The notes below the pieces were generated by a model. The model searched no databases, was not told where the DNA came from, and was given only the letters and a program-made list of their open reading frames with translations. From Nageia nagi (taxonomy: Eukaryota > Pinophyta): 64,000 bases of DNA. The translations under genes and the position numbers were made by a program. The first letter of the stretch is position 1. Each line of letters begins with the position of its first letter. The stretch is taken from positions 113,460,001 to 113,524,000 of the forward strand of contig JBITNC010000001.1 in NCBI GenBank assembly GCA_050084985.1, read 5' to 3'. Positions 44,696 to 55,382 of this stretch are shown in pieces.

Positions 44696-46620
44696 GATCA
44701 ATCATCTACCATCTCATCCAAACAAGTAAGAAAATTGAACAACTAGGGGAAATGGATTCAAATAAGATCAATAATAAGGAATTCAAATGGAGGTTTCAAT
44801 TTGAAATAAATAATACTCCCAAAGCTCTAAGGATAGGAAAATAATAAGGAAAAATGATACAAGTTAACGTTTAAAACCCCCTTTTATTTGATTTTGACAC
44901 TAAACCCTAGTTAAATGAATCCCCTTCAAAATGTTAAATCTAGTGCCTGCAAAGTGATGGATTACATGGGAAAAATATGTGGAATAATTTTAATTTCTAT
45001 ATAAATCTTTTTCAAAAACTAATTCTACTACATTCACATCATCAGTAATGTGTGAAAAGTGAAATTGAGGTTTGATCCAATGCATACTAGTTCAAAATGG
45101 AAAAGATGGTAAATTTGAATGTCAATATTATGCAGTAATTGTTAAATTGATGATGCTCATTTTTTATTGATTATTAATACTAAATATATGTCATTAGTGG
45201 CATGCTTTATGCAAAATTAGTAAACAATCCAAGTGCTATATGTTAATTCTAGTTTCATAAGTTGCAACTAAATGCATAAAATGGATCTTACGTGATGAAA
45301 ATATAGAGAATTTAAAACTTTCAAGATCAAATTTAGTTAAATAAATATGCCAATTTTTTTATTCTTGAGAAGATGTATAATTATGGAGTGGTAAATATCT
45401 AAATAACTAATTTTTGATATCAATTGAATGTGCTATTTTTCATAAGGTTGATTCCATTGTTCTCACATTATCAACTGTCAAATCCATGAATAAAGTGATA
45501 TTATGGGTTCTTTCAAATGTTGATCATGTTATCATAATTCTAATAGATTAAAATAATTACTATCATGAGAGTGTGATTTTGAAATATACAAAATGCATAT
45601 AAGGTCCAAAGTGGTTAAGTTATTACTCCTATGCAACATTATTCTACAATATGGAAATATTATTTTATGATTTTATGGGGAAAAAATGTCACTCTTGCTT
45701 TCAACTGAATATAATTAACATTTGTAGCTTTGATATGACTATTTTCATGCTACCAATGGCATGTATTTATTATGAATTCATTGTAAATGGGGCATTATAT
45801 AATTTATTAAATACTTGAATGAAAATCCCATTATTTCACAAATATGCAATGATATAGAAATGATGAATAAAGTTGTAAAATACATGATTACCAAATTCTA
45901 TTAAATTTATGCTATCAATAGTGTAGGTTTGCTTTGAAAATTAATAAAATTAAGCAATATAATATGATTAAACATGCAAGTTTGATATGTAAGGCTAATA
46001 AATATTTGAATATTCAATATTGTTCAATGTCATGTTAACAAATGTTTAAAATGAATGTTTTCAAGTCCATGGTCATTCTATGAACAAAATCTCTTATCAC
46101 TTATATATTATTCCAATATTGAGTCATTAAAAAGGTTCTCATCAACATGATAATCATGGTTGTTCCAATATTGGGTCATTAAAAAGGAACTCATTAGCTT
46201 GATCTTCATATACTATGAGTTGTAATCATAGTAGTCTATATGTCATGGTTAATAGAACTATGAGTCGCATTGGCTATAGTGACATAATGGATATCTTATT
46301 TGTTTCATCCTTGCTCTTTATACTGATTATTCTTTAATGGGATGTGATATATAAGGTATTATGTTAGTTTTTTTTTACAAAGGTATTGTTTGGGAGAGTA
46401 GGATTCGCATAGAGATGCTCTCCTCATATAGGGATACTAAGTTTTGGCTTGATTACCTAAAGAAGCATGAGTGAAGGGGAAATGCAAGACCAAAAGGGGG
46501 TAGATGATATATCATACTCATCATATCAAAAAAGATAAATTCATTTTACTATTGAAAATTTTCTTCTCTTCTCTATAATTCTTTGGATTATGCAATTTCA
46601 ATGCTTTTTATTTCATATCC
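44696..46620 (+). other. 3' part of element B, non-coding
   Basis: No recognisable gene. A ~55-bp direct repeat with 'TTCCAATATTG.GTCATTAAA' occurs near 46,110 and 46,163. The last 200 bp resemble the 3' untranslated region of element A just before its PPT, both with CAAGAC.AAAAGGGG. Confidence 0.5.
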
Positions 46621-46634
46621 AAAGAGGAAAAAAA
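46621..46634 (+). promoter_or_regulatory. Polypurine tract of element B
   Basis: AAAGAGGAAAAAAA directly before TGTAGATGCC; shows that the following LTR is a 3' LTR. Confidence 0.65.
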
Positions 46635-47381
46635 TGTAGATGCCTAAAAATAATTTATTATTTAGTTAATAAATTATATTTAAACTTATTAAATGACTTA
46701 ACACAATATTACAGATGATAAAATAAAGTTGATACTACAATACAAAACCATGTGTTATATTAAATGATATATGATTTATCATGGTTTATATTTTAAAGTA
46801 TCTTGAATACAATAAATTTTATATTATTGCTAGAGGTCGACCTTCACTCCTTTCTATATTCTTGTAGGCTATATATGCAAGTGGAATAGGTAGACCTCTA
46901 TAGATCAAAACTCTTTGATATGATAAGAACTTTGATAAGTGGGTGTTACTAGTAATCTTCACCAAGCTATGATATCTTTAGATGCCATCTATCATGAGAA
47001 ATTGTTATACTCTAAGCTCTAAACTTTCTATATTTTACACACAAGACAATTCATTGTATCTCACATAGCCAATGACATGCTTCTTTTAGGTTGGTGATGA
47101 TATGTGTATTATAGATTGAGGATTCCATATTTCCATGGTCAAGTCATTCATCCATGTAAACAAATATCTATCATAAGCTCACCATGAATTTGATCCCAAT
47201 CCTTCAAAGATTCATTGTTACTTGTTGTTGAGGATTATATGATTACACTTCATATTAGGTTCATGTGTTTCACATATATTTATTATAATATAATATAGTG
47301 TATATTATCTATTTCTTCTTACATTGTAAATCAATTTATTTATTATGTATTTTTTGTATTTTACACAATTTGAGGTCTACA
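46635..47381 (+). repeat. 3' LTR of element B
   Basis: The first 19 bases equal those of the 5' LTR of A (TGTAGATGCCTAAAAATAA). The rest is unrelated. It ends at TTACA (47,365) or at TCTACA (47,381); the second fits the ends of the LTRs of A better. No partner LTR was found. Confidence 0.6.
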
Positions 47382-47383
47382 AA

Positions 47384-48260
47384 ATGATTAGTATGTTTAA
47401 GGAACATATTCATATATCAGTGAAGATGTATTTTGATGATATTTTGGTCAAATCAAAATAAGGATATGATCATTTGGAACTTCTTGAAGATTTATTTGGT
47501 ATTATTAAAAACTATAAGCTTAGATTAAAACCTTAAAAATATGCTTTTGGTGTCACTTTAGAAAAATTGCTAGGTTTCATGATTTCAAAAAGTGGAATTG
47601 AAGTAGATCCAAAAAAATTAAAAGCCATTGTTAGCATGCCACCACCCAAGAATATCAAGTAATTGAGGAGTCTCCAAGGTAATATAAATTTAATAAGAAG
47701 ATTCATTTATCAACTTGGTGATATTAGATGTCTTTCACTCATTTGTTGAAGAAAGATGTAAAGTTTGCATGGGATGCAAAATGCCAAAAAGCTTTTGAAG
47801 ATATCAAACATTATTTTCTCAATCCATCAATATTGATTCCCATGTACTTTAGAAAATAAGCATACCTCTATATATCAACCACATTGTATTCCTTAGGAAA
47901 AATGTTATGTTAGCAAGATGATGACAAGAAATAAAGAGCAATCTACTACCTCAGTAAAACTCTCATAGAATATGAAACAAGGTACACTTCCATGGAAAAT
48001 TTTATTTTGGTATTTTATTTTCTGCTAAAAAAATAAGGCATTATCTTTTATACTATACTACATATGTTGTTGGCCATATTGATCCACTTAAATACCTCAT
48101 AGCCAAGCAACATCTCTCAGGAATAATTACTAAATTATTGATGTTATTGTAAGAATTTGGTATAAATGTGGTAAAGAAAAAATATATACAAGGCCAAGAA
48201 ATTGCATATCTCATTGGAGAATTCCTCTATAATGATAGAATTATCATCCATGAGGAGTTA
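47384..48260 (+). pseudogene. Reverse transcriptase C-terminal part and RNase H (element A)
   Basis: Resumes exactly where the N-terminal part stopped: 'MISMFKEHIHISVKMYFDDI' with YFDD at 47,429-47,440, then 'YKLRLKP' and 'FGVTLEKLLGFMISKSGIEV', then 'DPKKLKAIVSMPPPKNIK' and 'LRSLQGNINLIRRFI'. The RNase H follows, with 'YETRYTSME' and 'HLSGIITKLLMLL.EFGINV' near 48,110-48,160 and 'QGQEIAYLIGEF' at the end. Many stops and shifts. The wording and order are those of Tat-lineage gypsy pol. Confidence 0.88.
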
Positions 48261-48289
48261 CCTAATGATTACAATTAGTACAATGCACC

Positions 48290-48700
48290 TCAACAATGTG
48301 GATACCATGGATGAGTTTGTGTGCTTTATAGAGGACAAATCCAAGACCTGGACATTTTATTTTTATGGATCAAAATGCACATATGGAGTAGTGGAAGTGG
48401 TTTCACCTTCAAATAATGTTATTCCTATGGTGTATAAGCTTGAAGTTGAGTGTACTAACAATATGGTATAATATGAGGCATTGATACTAGGTTTGAAAGT
48501 AGTTGTCCTTCTCAATACAAAAGATTTGTAGATATATGCTAATTCATAGCTTATCATTTACCAAGTTAATGACATATATAATACAAAAGATGAGAAATTA
48601 TACCCATACAAGTTAGTAGTTATTGATCTTGTTTATCAATTTGATAGTTACATTATTGGGAATATACCAATAATAAATAACATATATGCAGATGTGATAG
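48290..48700 (+). pseudogene. Second (archaeal-type) RNase H of element A
   Basis: An open stretch holds 'KTWTFYFYGSKCTYGVVEVV', 'NNVIPMVYKLEVECTNN' and, after a stop, 'YEALILGLKVVVLLNTKDL', then 'LIIYQVNDIYNTKDEKLYPY'. This is the extra RNase H characteristic of Tat elements. Its first catalytic Asp (FDG in relatives) is Tyr here (codon TAT at 48,364-48,366). It probably arose by acquisition of a cellular-type RNase H in the lineage ancestor. Dead by stops and by this change. Confidence 0.75.
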
Positions 48701-49885
48701 TAAATGCTACTTATTTAGCTCCAATTGAGATAGAAAATGAACAAAAAATCCTCATGAAAATAAAGCATCTAAATATACCATATTATGTAGATAGTGATAG
48801 TGATATAGAGATATGTTATGTTACTCAAGCATATACTACTCCGTCATGTTATATTACAAATATTTATCAATATTTAAAGGATCAAATGATCAAAAAAATA
48901 TTTGATAGTAATGAGAAAATAAGGTTATAAAGGAAAGCTCTCAAGTATGTTATAATTGGTGATGTATTGTATAAGAGATCATTTGATGGGACTCTTAAGA
49001 TGTCTCACACATAATGAAATTGTAACAACACTTGAATAAGCACATGAAAGCTTATGTGAAGAGAATTTCTTTGCAAAATCATTATACACTAAGCTCTTGT
49101 GTATAAGATACTATTCACCTTCTATGGAAGAAGATCATAAAAGTCATATAAAAAGTTACCTTCAATTTCAAAAGCACTCCAATTTGGAAAAGATACCAAC
49201 ACAAGAATTAAATCCAATTGTTTCACCTTGGTCTTTTACAATTTGGGGTATAATATTTGATTAGTTTTATCAAACCTCATTCAATGTATGGGCATAAATT
49301 CATTATAACAGCTATAGAGTACACCATAAAATGGGTAGAATTTTCTCCAACAAAGTCAATAATGAAGGAAAAGATAATCAAATTCTTGGTTGAAAATATC
49401 ATAACAAGATTTGGCATCCCACAATATTAATCATGGAAAATGTGCCAAATTTCAAAGGTAAGGACATGAAGCTCCATTTTCATTAGTTTATGGTGATGAG
49501 GTTGCTATACCACTAGAGTTAGAGATACTATATTTGAGAATTTCACTACATGCAGATATATTAAATGAAGAACCAAGGAAAGATAGATTGCAATAGTTAG
49601 AAACACTTGATGAAACAAGAATCCATGCTATTGAATATGAAAAAGCATATCATGTAAAGTTAAAAAGAGCATTTGACAAAAAATATTAAGCCAAAAATAT
49701 TTCACGTAGGAGACTTAGTGTTAAGAGAAAACATCAACAAGATAGCTACAAGTGATGAAGTTAAAGGGAAGTTCAAACCAAATTGGTTAGGATTATTTTT
49801 TGTAGTTGATACCATAAGATTAGAAGCATACAAAGTGTATTCAATGGATGGTAAATTTATTCTTTTAGAATTATATTCTAAATAG
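48701..49885 (+). pseudogene. Tat integrase (element A)
   Basis: Begins with a linker ('ENEQKILMKIKHLNIPYYVD'), then 'ALKYVIIGDVLYKRSFDGTL' as the start of the zinc domain. The core is badly decayed between 49,000 and 49,600 ('SPWSFTIWGI' is recognisable). The C-terminal part is open at 49,673-49,885 with 'PKIFHVGDLVLRENINKI' and 'KGKFKPNWLGLFFVVDTI', typical of gypsy integrase ends. It terminates with TAG at 49,885. Confidence 0.78.
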
Positions 49886-52454
49886 AAGTAATTCTATTAT
49901 TCTTTGTTCTCTATTCTTTATTCTTTGGTCCCCAAGAATTGTGTATATAAGAGTGCCCAAGAGAGATATCATTCTCTTAGATTCTCCATGAGTTGTAAAG
50001 TTTTGTATTCTTTCATTTTTATTAATCCCAACTCTTCTCATTACATCCCCTTAGAGTCTCAAGAGTCATGTATATAATACTACCTAGGAGTGATATTGTT
50101 TTCTTAGTACCTGGGAATTATGTGAATAAGAATACCCAAGATTTATGTCAATAGGAGATAGGTCATTATTTATTCTTTTATTATTTAGTGCTTAGGAGTT
50201 AAGAGTACTCAAGAGTTATGTCATCTTCTTTAGAGTACCCAAAAGAATTATCAAAAAATACCTAAGTCATGTATACAAGACTATCTGAGAGTTATATTTA
50301 TTACCATAGGACCTCCAGGAAATGTTGACACAAGTGTTCAAGACTTGCACAAATTCAAAGCTAGAATTTTGAAGAACATCAATAAAGCTTAATGATTTTG
50401 AGACATGACATCACATTTTTTTATGGAAATTAGCAGGTCCCAATGAAATTAGAACATCAATAGAGCTCAATGATTTTGAGACATGATGTCATGATTTTTG
50501 GTGAAAATCAATGGGTCTCGATAGAATTAGAATATCAATAGAGCCTATTGATTCTGAGAGATGATGTCATGATTTTTGGTGAAAATTAGTGGGTCTTGAT
50601 AGAATTAGAATATCAAGAGCCCACTAATTCTAAGAGATGATGTCATATTTTTTGGTGAAAATTAGCGGGTCCTAGTAGAACTTGATCATCAAAAAAGCCC
50701 AAAAGAAGAACATAGAGCCTACTAAGCAAGTGCAAGAGTAATGCATGAGAAAGAATACTTGAGTCCACTTCATCTCAAGTGTTTGACCCCCAAGGCCTTG
50801 TTAATGTGTCAACATTAACTCATTTCCACATAACAATGGCAATTCTTCTTGAACCAAGTGAACATAATATTTATCAACCACCATTATTCTAATTACTGAC
50901 ATCGATAGTAGAGATCATAAAGATTAAAGAGAAGTAGATAGCAGCTGATAGAGCATAATACTAAATTGTACCAATTAATGTGCAATCAAGTAAGTACTAA
51001 ATTAGCTACAATGCTATCTTTAATCAGCTATAAAGTGAAAAAAGGAGTAGTCAACAACATGTCAAAAGGATTATAGCTCTATGGACATGGCTATTCAGAA
51101 ACTACAATTATGTTGATTAATACTTATCCACTATGTAATCTAACATAATTGTAGCATTTATGTAAATAGTGTTATTTTAGTTATTTCACTCAATGCTAGC
51201 AGTTATGTATATTAATGAAATCCAACCACCCAAGGAGGGGGGAAGTTATATATATAGCTAATTTTTAGAAATTAAAAAGGTTGAACATTTTAGCAAATTT
51301 GCTCAAATCTATAAGAGCTATTCACATATGATAATACAAATAGATAATGCTTTTCCCTCTTGCAACAAAGTGGTTGTTATTGCTTTTGTGAATGTTATGT
51401 GTGAAATATTTTCTTCAAATTATGGCTATGTATTATGATTATGAAATCCCAGGTGTGAGATAGTTTACTATTCTTAATCTTGGTTATGGATTGCTACTTG
51501 TACTGCAATGCTTGGGTTGTAAATTTCCTATTTTAGTTATTTGTTTACTTATCTCTTTCCTATAACTCTTCATATTTTTATTCCTTTCCTATTACTTTTG
51601 ACCTTAAATATAGATAGTAATCAGACTATAAATTGGAGATTGAGTAGAAAACCAACACGAGTGCATACCCACCACTTTTTTCTCTTTTAAGGAACCTACC
51701 ATTGTGGGTAGTGGAGAATACAACCAAACCAAACCCTTAAGGTTATGCTATACCAATCAACAGTAAAGAATAACCAAAAACCTTCAATTCCATGCACCTT
51801 AAATTCTTTTATGCATGAGAAAATAGTTCCATATCTTGCACATCATGTTGCATCTAAATGAGGTACATGTATAGTACTTTGTATTTTTATTTCAAATCTT
51901 ATTTATAATTTTTGCATTGCATTAGCATCATCTCTCTACATCTATAGTTTCATCTCTATAATGACATTGACTCATACTCAATGGATGATGCATCTCATTA
52001 TATATCCATATATTACAGGGTATCTAACATCTTTTTTTTAGATGTTAAGAAATCAAGATTAGCACAAATCTCCATCAAAATCACACCATTTGCATAGTTA
52101 GAAGTACTATACTCAAAGATTTAGTACCATTCATTATTCCCCAATATAATACTAAAAACCATCAAAAATTTTCTACATCAATGTATGAATTATATAACAC
52201 CAAACTCCCTAATATTAGATAGGAAGTAGCCATCACTTCTATTCTTGCACATCATATAGGGAAAGGATGATGAATTTTTACATTTTGACTTGGGTACTCC
52301 ATTAATGGATCTTTCATGGGGAAACCAAGACAAAAGGGGATAATGAATGACCTTCACCAAAGGATCATGCTATTGGATAAGAGTTCAAATTTTTCAAAAA
52401 AAAAATCTCTTCTTATTCTTTAGATATATAATTCCACTTCTTTTCATTATACCT
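49886..52454 (+). other. 3' untranslated region of element A
   Basis: About 2.6 kb without coding signal, as is common in Tat elements. Contains loose repeats around 'CCAAGAGTTATGTCA' at 49,930-50,320, the 78-bp tandem repeat at 50,375-50,690, and a G-run AGGAGGGGGGAAG near 51,231 that could be a relic polypurine tract. Confidence 0.65.
50375..50690. repeat. 78-bp minisatellite in the 3' UTR of element A
   Basis: Four units start at 50,375, 50,453, 50,531 and 50,609. Each has ATCAATAGAGC, a GATTTTGAGACATGATGTCATG block and GGTGAAAATTAG.GGGTC. The spacing is exactly 78 bp each time. Confidence 0.93.
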
Positions 52455-52470
52455 CAGAAAAGGGACAAAA
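52455..52470 (+). promoter_or_regulatory. Polypurine tract of element A
   Basis: CAGAAAAGGGACAAAA directly before the 3' LTR start TGTATATGC. Confidence 0.7.
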
Positions 52471-53101
52471 TGTATATGCATAAAAATGAATTTTCATTTA
52501 TTAAATAATTCATTTGTATGGCATCAATGAACATTATTGTAAAAAGGTGTTAAATAAACCCTATGTGATGTAATTAATGTAAAAATATTATCAAATGATG
52601 TAAATGGTATAAAATATCAGGAAAGGTACCATAAGCTATGCAATACATGAAGATCCCAAGAAAAGTAAAGAATCAAGATGTTATTATAAAAGAATATCAA
52701 ATCCAAAGTATTCCCTATCATATAATTAGATATCATATAAGTTGACATATGAACATCACATCATCCAAACAACATTAATTTTTGTAACAACACCTATGTA
52801 AGGATTTGTTATCTACTCTTTTCCATGTTTCTCATTATTTAGTTTCAATATCTAATCTTACATATTTTATGGTATTGATGTCATGCATAAAATGAGTTTA
52901 TAGCTTTTGCATCATGATTATGTACTCATGTCAAGCTAAATGTGAGTGAGGGATTTATTTGTGACCTAGATAAGTAGATCTAATGAAGGATAGAGTTTGA
53001 TCATATTATGAAAACAAACATATTTTCATATATACTTCAAGAACTACATTATAAAGAACTAGTATTTTGTTTTATTACAATATCATTATTATTCATCTAC
53101 A
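52471..53101 (+). repeat. 3' LTR of element A
   Basis: 631 bp, ends TCTACA, followed by CATAT. Carries about 130 bp (52,850-52,980) missing from the 5' LTR. Confidence 0.92.
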
Positions 53102-53106
53102 CATAT
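53102..53106. repeat. Target site duplication of element A, right copy
   Basis: CATAT, identical to 21,276-21,280. Confidence 0.9.
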
Positions 53107-53247
53107 AATAATTTGTTGTGTACTTCCTTTTCCTTTTGCATTTGTATTGGTATTGTCTTCTTCCTTCCATACAATGAGACTTGAATCATCACCTTTATTG
53201 GCATAATCTTTACTTTACTTTATTTTTTTGCTTTCTTAATTGCTACT

Positions 53248-53349
53248 TAGATAAATAGCTTCATATCTTACCTTGTAATTATGAATCCATAACATACATA
53301 GATAAATAGCTTCATATCTTACCTTGTAATTATGAATCCATAACATACA
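53248..53349. repeat. Perfect 51-bp tandem duplication
   Basis: 53,248-53,298 is repeated base for base at 53,299-53,349. It falls inside a decayed minus-strand frame, so it is a recent slippage or repair event. Confidence 0.95.
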
Positions 53350-53389
53350 TTCATTTTTGCTAGCTTCTTATTATTCTTTCCATTCTTCT

Positions 53390-54020
53390 TTCTCTATTTA
53401 TCCTTTGTCACTTTTTTAGCTTACTCTTTTGAATTTTCAGAGCTATATAGCTCATGTAAATCAATTGCTTGAGTTTTTATATTTTGAGGCTTATTTATTT
53501 CCTTTGTACTAACCTCATTTCTTTTTCCCCTTGCTCATGCTAAACTAGGTTGATCTATTATCCTTGCTTTACTCTCTTTCCTCTTTTTTATAGTCTTGAT
53601 ATGGGCTTTTACAAGTCCCTTATCTCCTTGTTGAGCTTCCTTCTGAGTTAATGCATTCATGCCACAAGGATAATACTCACCTTTGGTTCTATATTTCTTC
53701 TCCACCCATACATCTCCAATTTCCCTTAGTAAATGTTATTTAGGTCTTCCTCAATGTGTCTCACAAATTTTATGATACTATTCCAAAAAAAAACCTCTTA
53801 GGAATTTGAGCAGCTTTGAGGAAATTTGTTGTTATCTCTAAATAGATTTTTACAAATATTGATCTAATTCATATATTCACCTTAGTTGAGCCTCCATCCT
53901 AGTTTTATTTTAATATTTAAACTAAAATCTCTAATTTTTGGGAGACTTGGACCACCTTTCATGGGCAAACACCCATTATCCTAGCTCATATGCATAATGC
54001 TTTTCATTTCTTCAATCCCA
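53390..54020 (-). pseudogene. Decayed minus-strand coding remnant, possibly LINE C-terminus
   Basis: The minus strand gives, with few stops, 'GGPSLPKIRDFSLNIKIKLG' then WRL near 53,950-53,890. This resembles the segment after the reverse transcriptase in plant L1-type LINEs. It continues with 'FFWNSIIKFV', 'EIGDVWVEKKYRTKGEYYP' and a Lys-rich stretch. I am not sure of the family. No poly-A tail, target duplication or upstream RT was identified. Confidence 0.3.
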
Positions 54021-54435
54021 ATCTAAAAGAAGTTATTACTTATCAATGTGCTTCTAAAAGCTTAATGGGAGATAAAATATAAATGCATAGTATATCGAGA
54101 TACTTTGCAAGACTATATTAAAACTAACAAACATTTCCTAGTTCCATCCAACAAGGTTCTTTTAAAATATTTCAATTAGATTTTCCCAAAAATATTCCTA
54201 AATTTTAGGAATAGAGCATGATTATTTGGTTAAGTGAGAAAAATAACACTTTATTTTGTAATCAACATGCACAAGATTGATTTGCAAGACCAATAAATAT
54301 GAAGATGATTGATCAGAATCAATTGGTGTATGGGGTCAATTACTAGGATGGTCTGGTTGATTAGAGTAATTGGCTTGGTGGTGATTGATCCAATAGACCC
54401 AATCAACCTGATGGTGGTTGATCATAGACTAGAGA

Positions 54436-54933
54436 TGTAAGAACTATATTTTGAGGCATTAAAATTTGTCTTTGGTTATTCTAAGCTTAAGAACTAAATG
54501 TTGCTTTGGTGGATGAATTCAATTATTGTAATATTACTCTAGTTTGAGAGTAAGAAAACTAGAATTATATGAATCTATAAATGTATGTAAAATTATTTTT
54601 ATAATGGGATGGTAAAGTCATGGGAATACAATTTGCATAATTATGAGGAATAAGAAGAGAGTAAATCCTTATTGAGAGAGACTATGTAAGTGAGGATAAA
54701 TTATTATAAATCAAAGAGGAAGGTACAATGGTTTGGTTATTACTTATTTTCTTTTGATGGATTGTATTGATTAATTCAAGGGATTGAATATTATCCATTG
54801 ATATAGCCTACATTGGGTGAAACATGTTACATATTTTATCTTCTCTTATTTGTATGATCTTATTACTTATTTTTCTTCTAATTTTAGAGTAGATTAATTT
54901 CTTAATTATATGTTTATATAGTGAATCCTAATA
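54436..54933 (+). repeat. 5' LTR of element G
   Basis: Starts TGTAAGAACTATATTTTGAG, matching the minus strand of 3,780-3,760 (TGGGAAAACTCCATTTTGGG). Shares the downstream block '(T/C)GTAGCCTACA.TG' variants and the end ATCCTAA(T/C)A. Confidence 0.72.
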
Positions 54934-54935
54934 AG

Positions 54936-54947
54936 TGGTATCAAAGC
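54936..54947 (+). promoter_or_regulatory. Primer-binding site of element G
   Basis: TGGTATCAAAGC, one base from the initiator-Met consensus TGGTATCAGAGC. Confidence 0.82.
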
Positions 54948-55059
54948 TTTATTTGGTTGGGTATTCAACAAAAAGGAAAGGAGTGTTTCTAGATTGAGTG
55001 GGAGAAATCATAGAGGAAGGAAGGTTAAAGGTGTAAAAGTCCAATTATCAAAATTTCTA

Positions 55060-55350
55060 ATTTTGGAGGATGCATATGAAGGATTATTTGTATGAAGGAT
55101 TATTTGCATGAAAGGGATCTTTATTTACCATTGGAAAGTTATATAAAGAAATTTATGAATATGTCAGATGAGAAGTAGGCTCTTATTGATAATAAGGCAT
55201 TGGGAATGGTGTGGTTATGTATTGGAGCTACAATTTCCTTCAACATATCTAAAAATAATACTACAAAATATGTTATGGATTGTCCAATTTGTATGAAAAA
55301 CCCTTATCTTATAATAAGTTATTTCTCATGAAAATATTTTTTAATATCAC
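55060..55350 (+). pseudogene. copia gag N-terminal fragment (element G)
   Basis: The frame from about 55,092 reads 'MKDYLHERDLYLPLES', then 'MSDEK', a TAG where relatives have Trp, 'ALIDNKALGMVWLCIGATIS' and 'FNISKNNTTKYVMD'. After a shift come 'LSNLYEKPLSYNKLFLM' and 'KIFFNIT'. This is the typical start of a copia gag polyprotein. A short local duplication of the ATGAAGGATTATTTG word precedes it. The gene is cut off at about 55,350. Confidence 0.8.
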
Positions 55351-55382
55351 TAGATAAAAAAGGACCTTTGATGGTGGGCTAT

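Larger units (their letters stand above)
25214..47383 (+). mobile_element. Element B: Tat-related element inserted in the RT of A, lacking a 5' LTR
   Basis: This is the foreign DNA that splits the reverse transcriptase of A. On the left it begins directly in a gag-like frame (no LTR). On the right it ends with a polypurine tract and an LTR-like segment (46,635 to about 47,381) whose first 19 bases match the LTR start of A. It contains an antisense PMD pseudogene and, in its 3' part, element D. Absence of a 5' LTR could reflect a 5'-truncated insertion or a later deletion at the junction. Pol is not seen, so B may be non-autonomous. Confidence 0.6.
21281..53101 (+). mobile_element. Element A: Tat-lineage Ty3/gypsy retrotransposon, host of a nested insertion
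   Basis: LTRs at 21,281-21,781 and 52,471-53,101 align to each other and are flanked by a perfect CATAT duplication. Between them, in order on the plus strand, are gag, protease, the N-terminal part of reverse transcriptase (to 25,213), about 22 kb of foreign DNA, then the rest of reverse transcriptase from the YFDD block, RNase H, a second archaeal-type RNase H, integrase and a long 3' untranslated region. The second RNase H marks the Tat lineage. Without the insertion the element is about 9.65 kb. All genes carry stops or frame breaks. Confidence 0.93.
54436..55350 (+). mobile_element. Element G: 5' end of a copia retrotransposon
   Basis: One LTR (54,436-54,933), a Met-type primer site (54,936-54,947) and the beginning of gag are present; everything downstream is missing. 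LTR and gag match element H at 1.4-3.8 kb, on the opposite strand. Integrity ends near 55,350, where a small inverted-repeat unit begins. Confidence 0.75.

Noticed and set aside
46635-47381. LTR at 46,635 as an LTR of element A
   Set aside because: Only its first 19 bases match; the body differs, and A already has two matching LTRs with a perfect duplication.
51231-51243. G-run AGGAGGGGGGAAG as the true polypurine tract of A
   Set aside because: No LTR follows it; the LTR of A starts at 52,471 with its own tract and a perfect target duplication. It may be a relic and is noted only in the 3' UTR entry.
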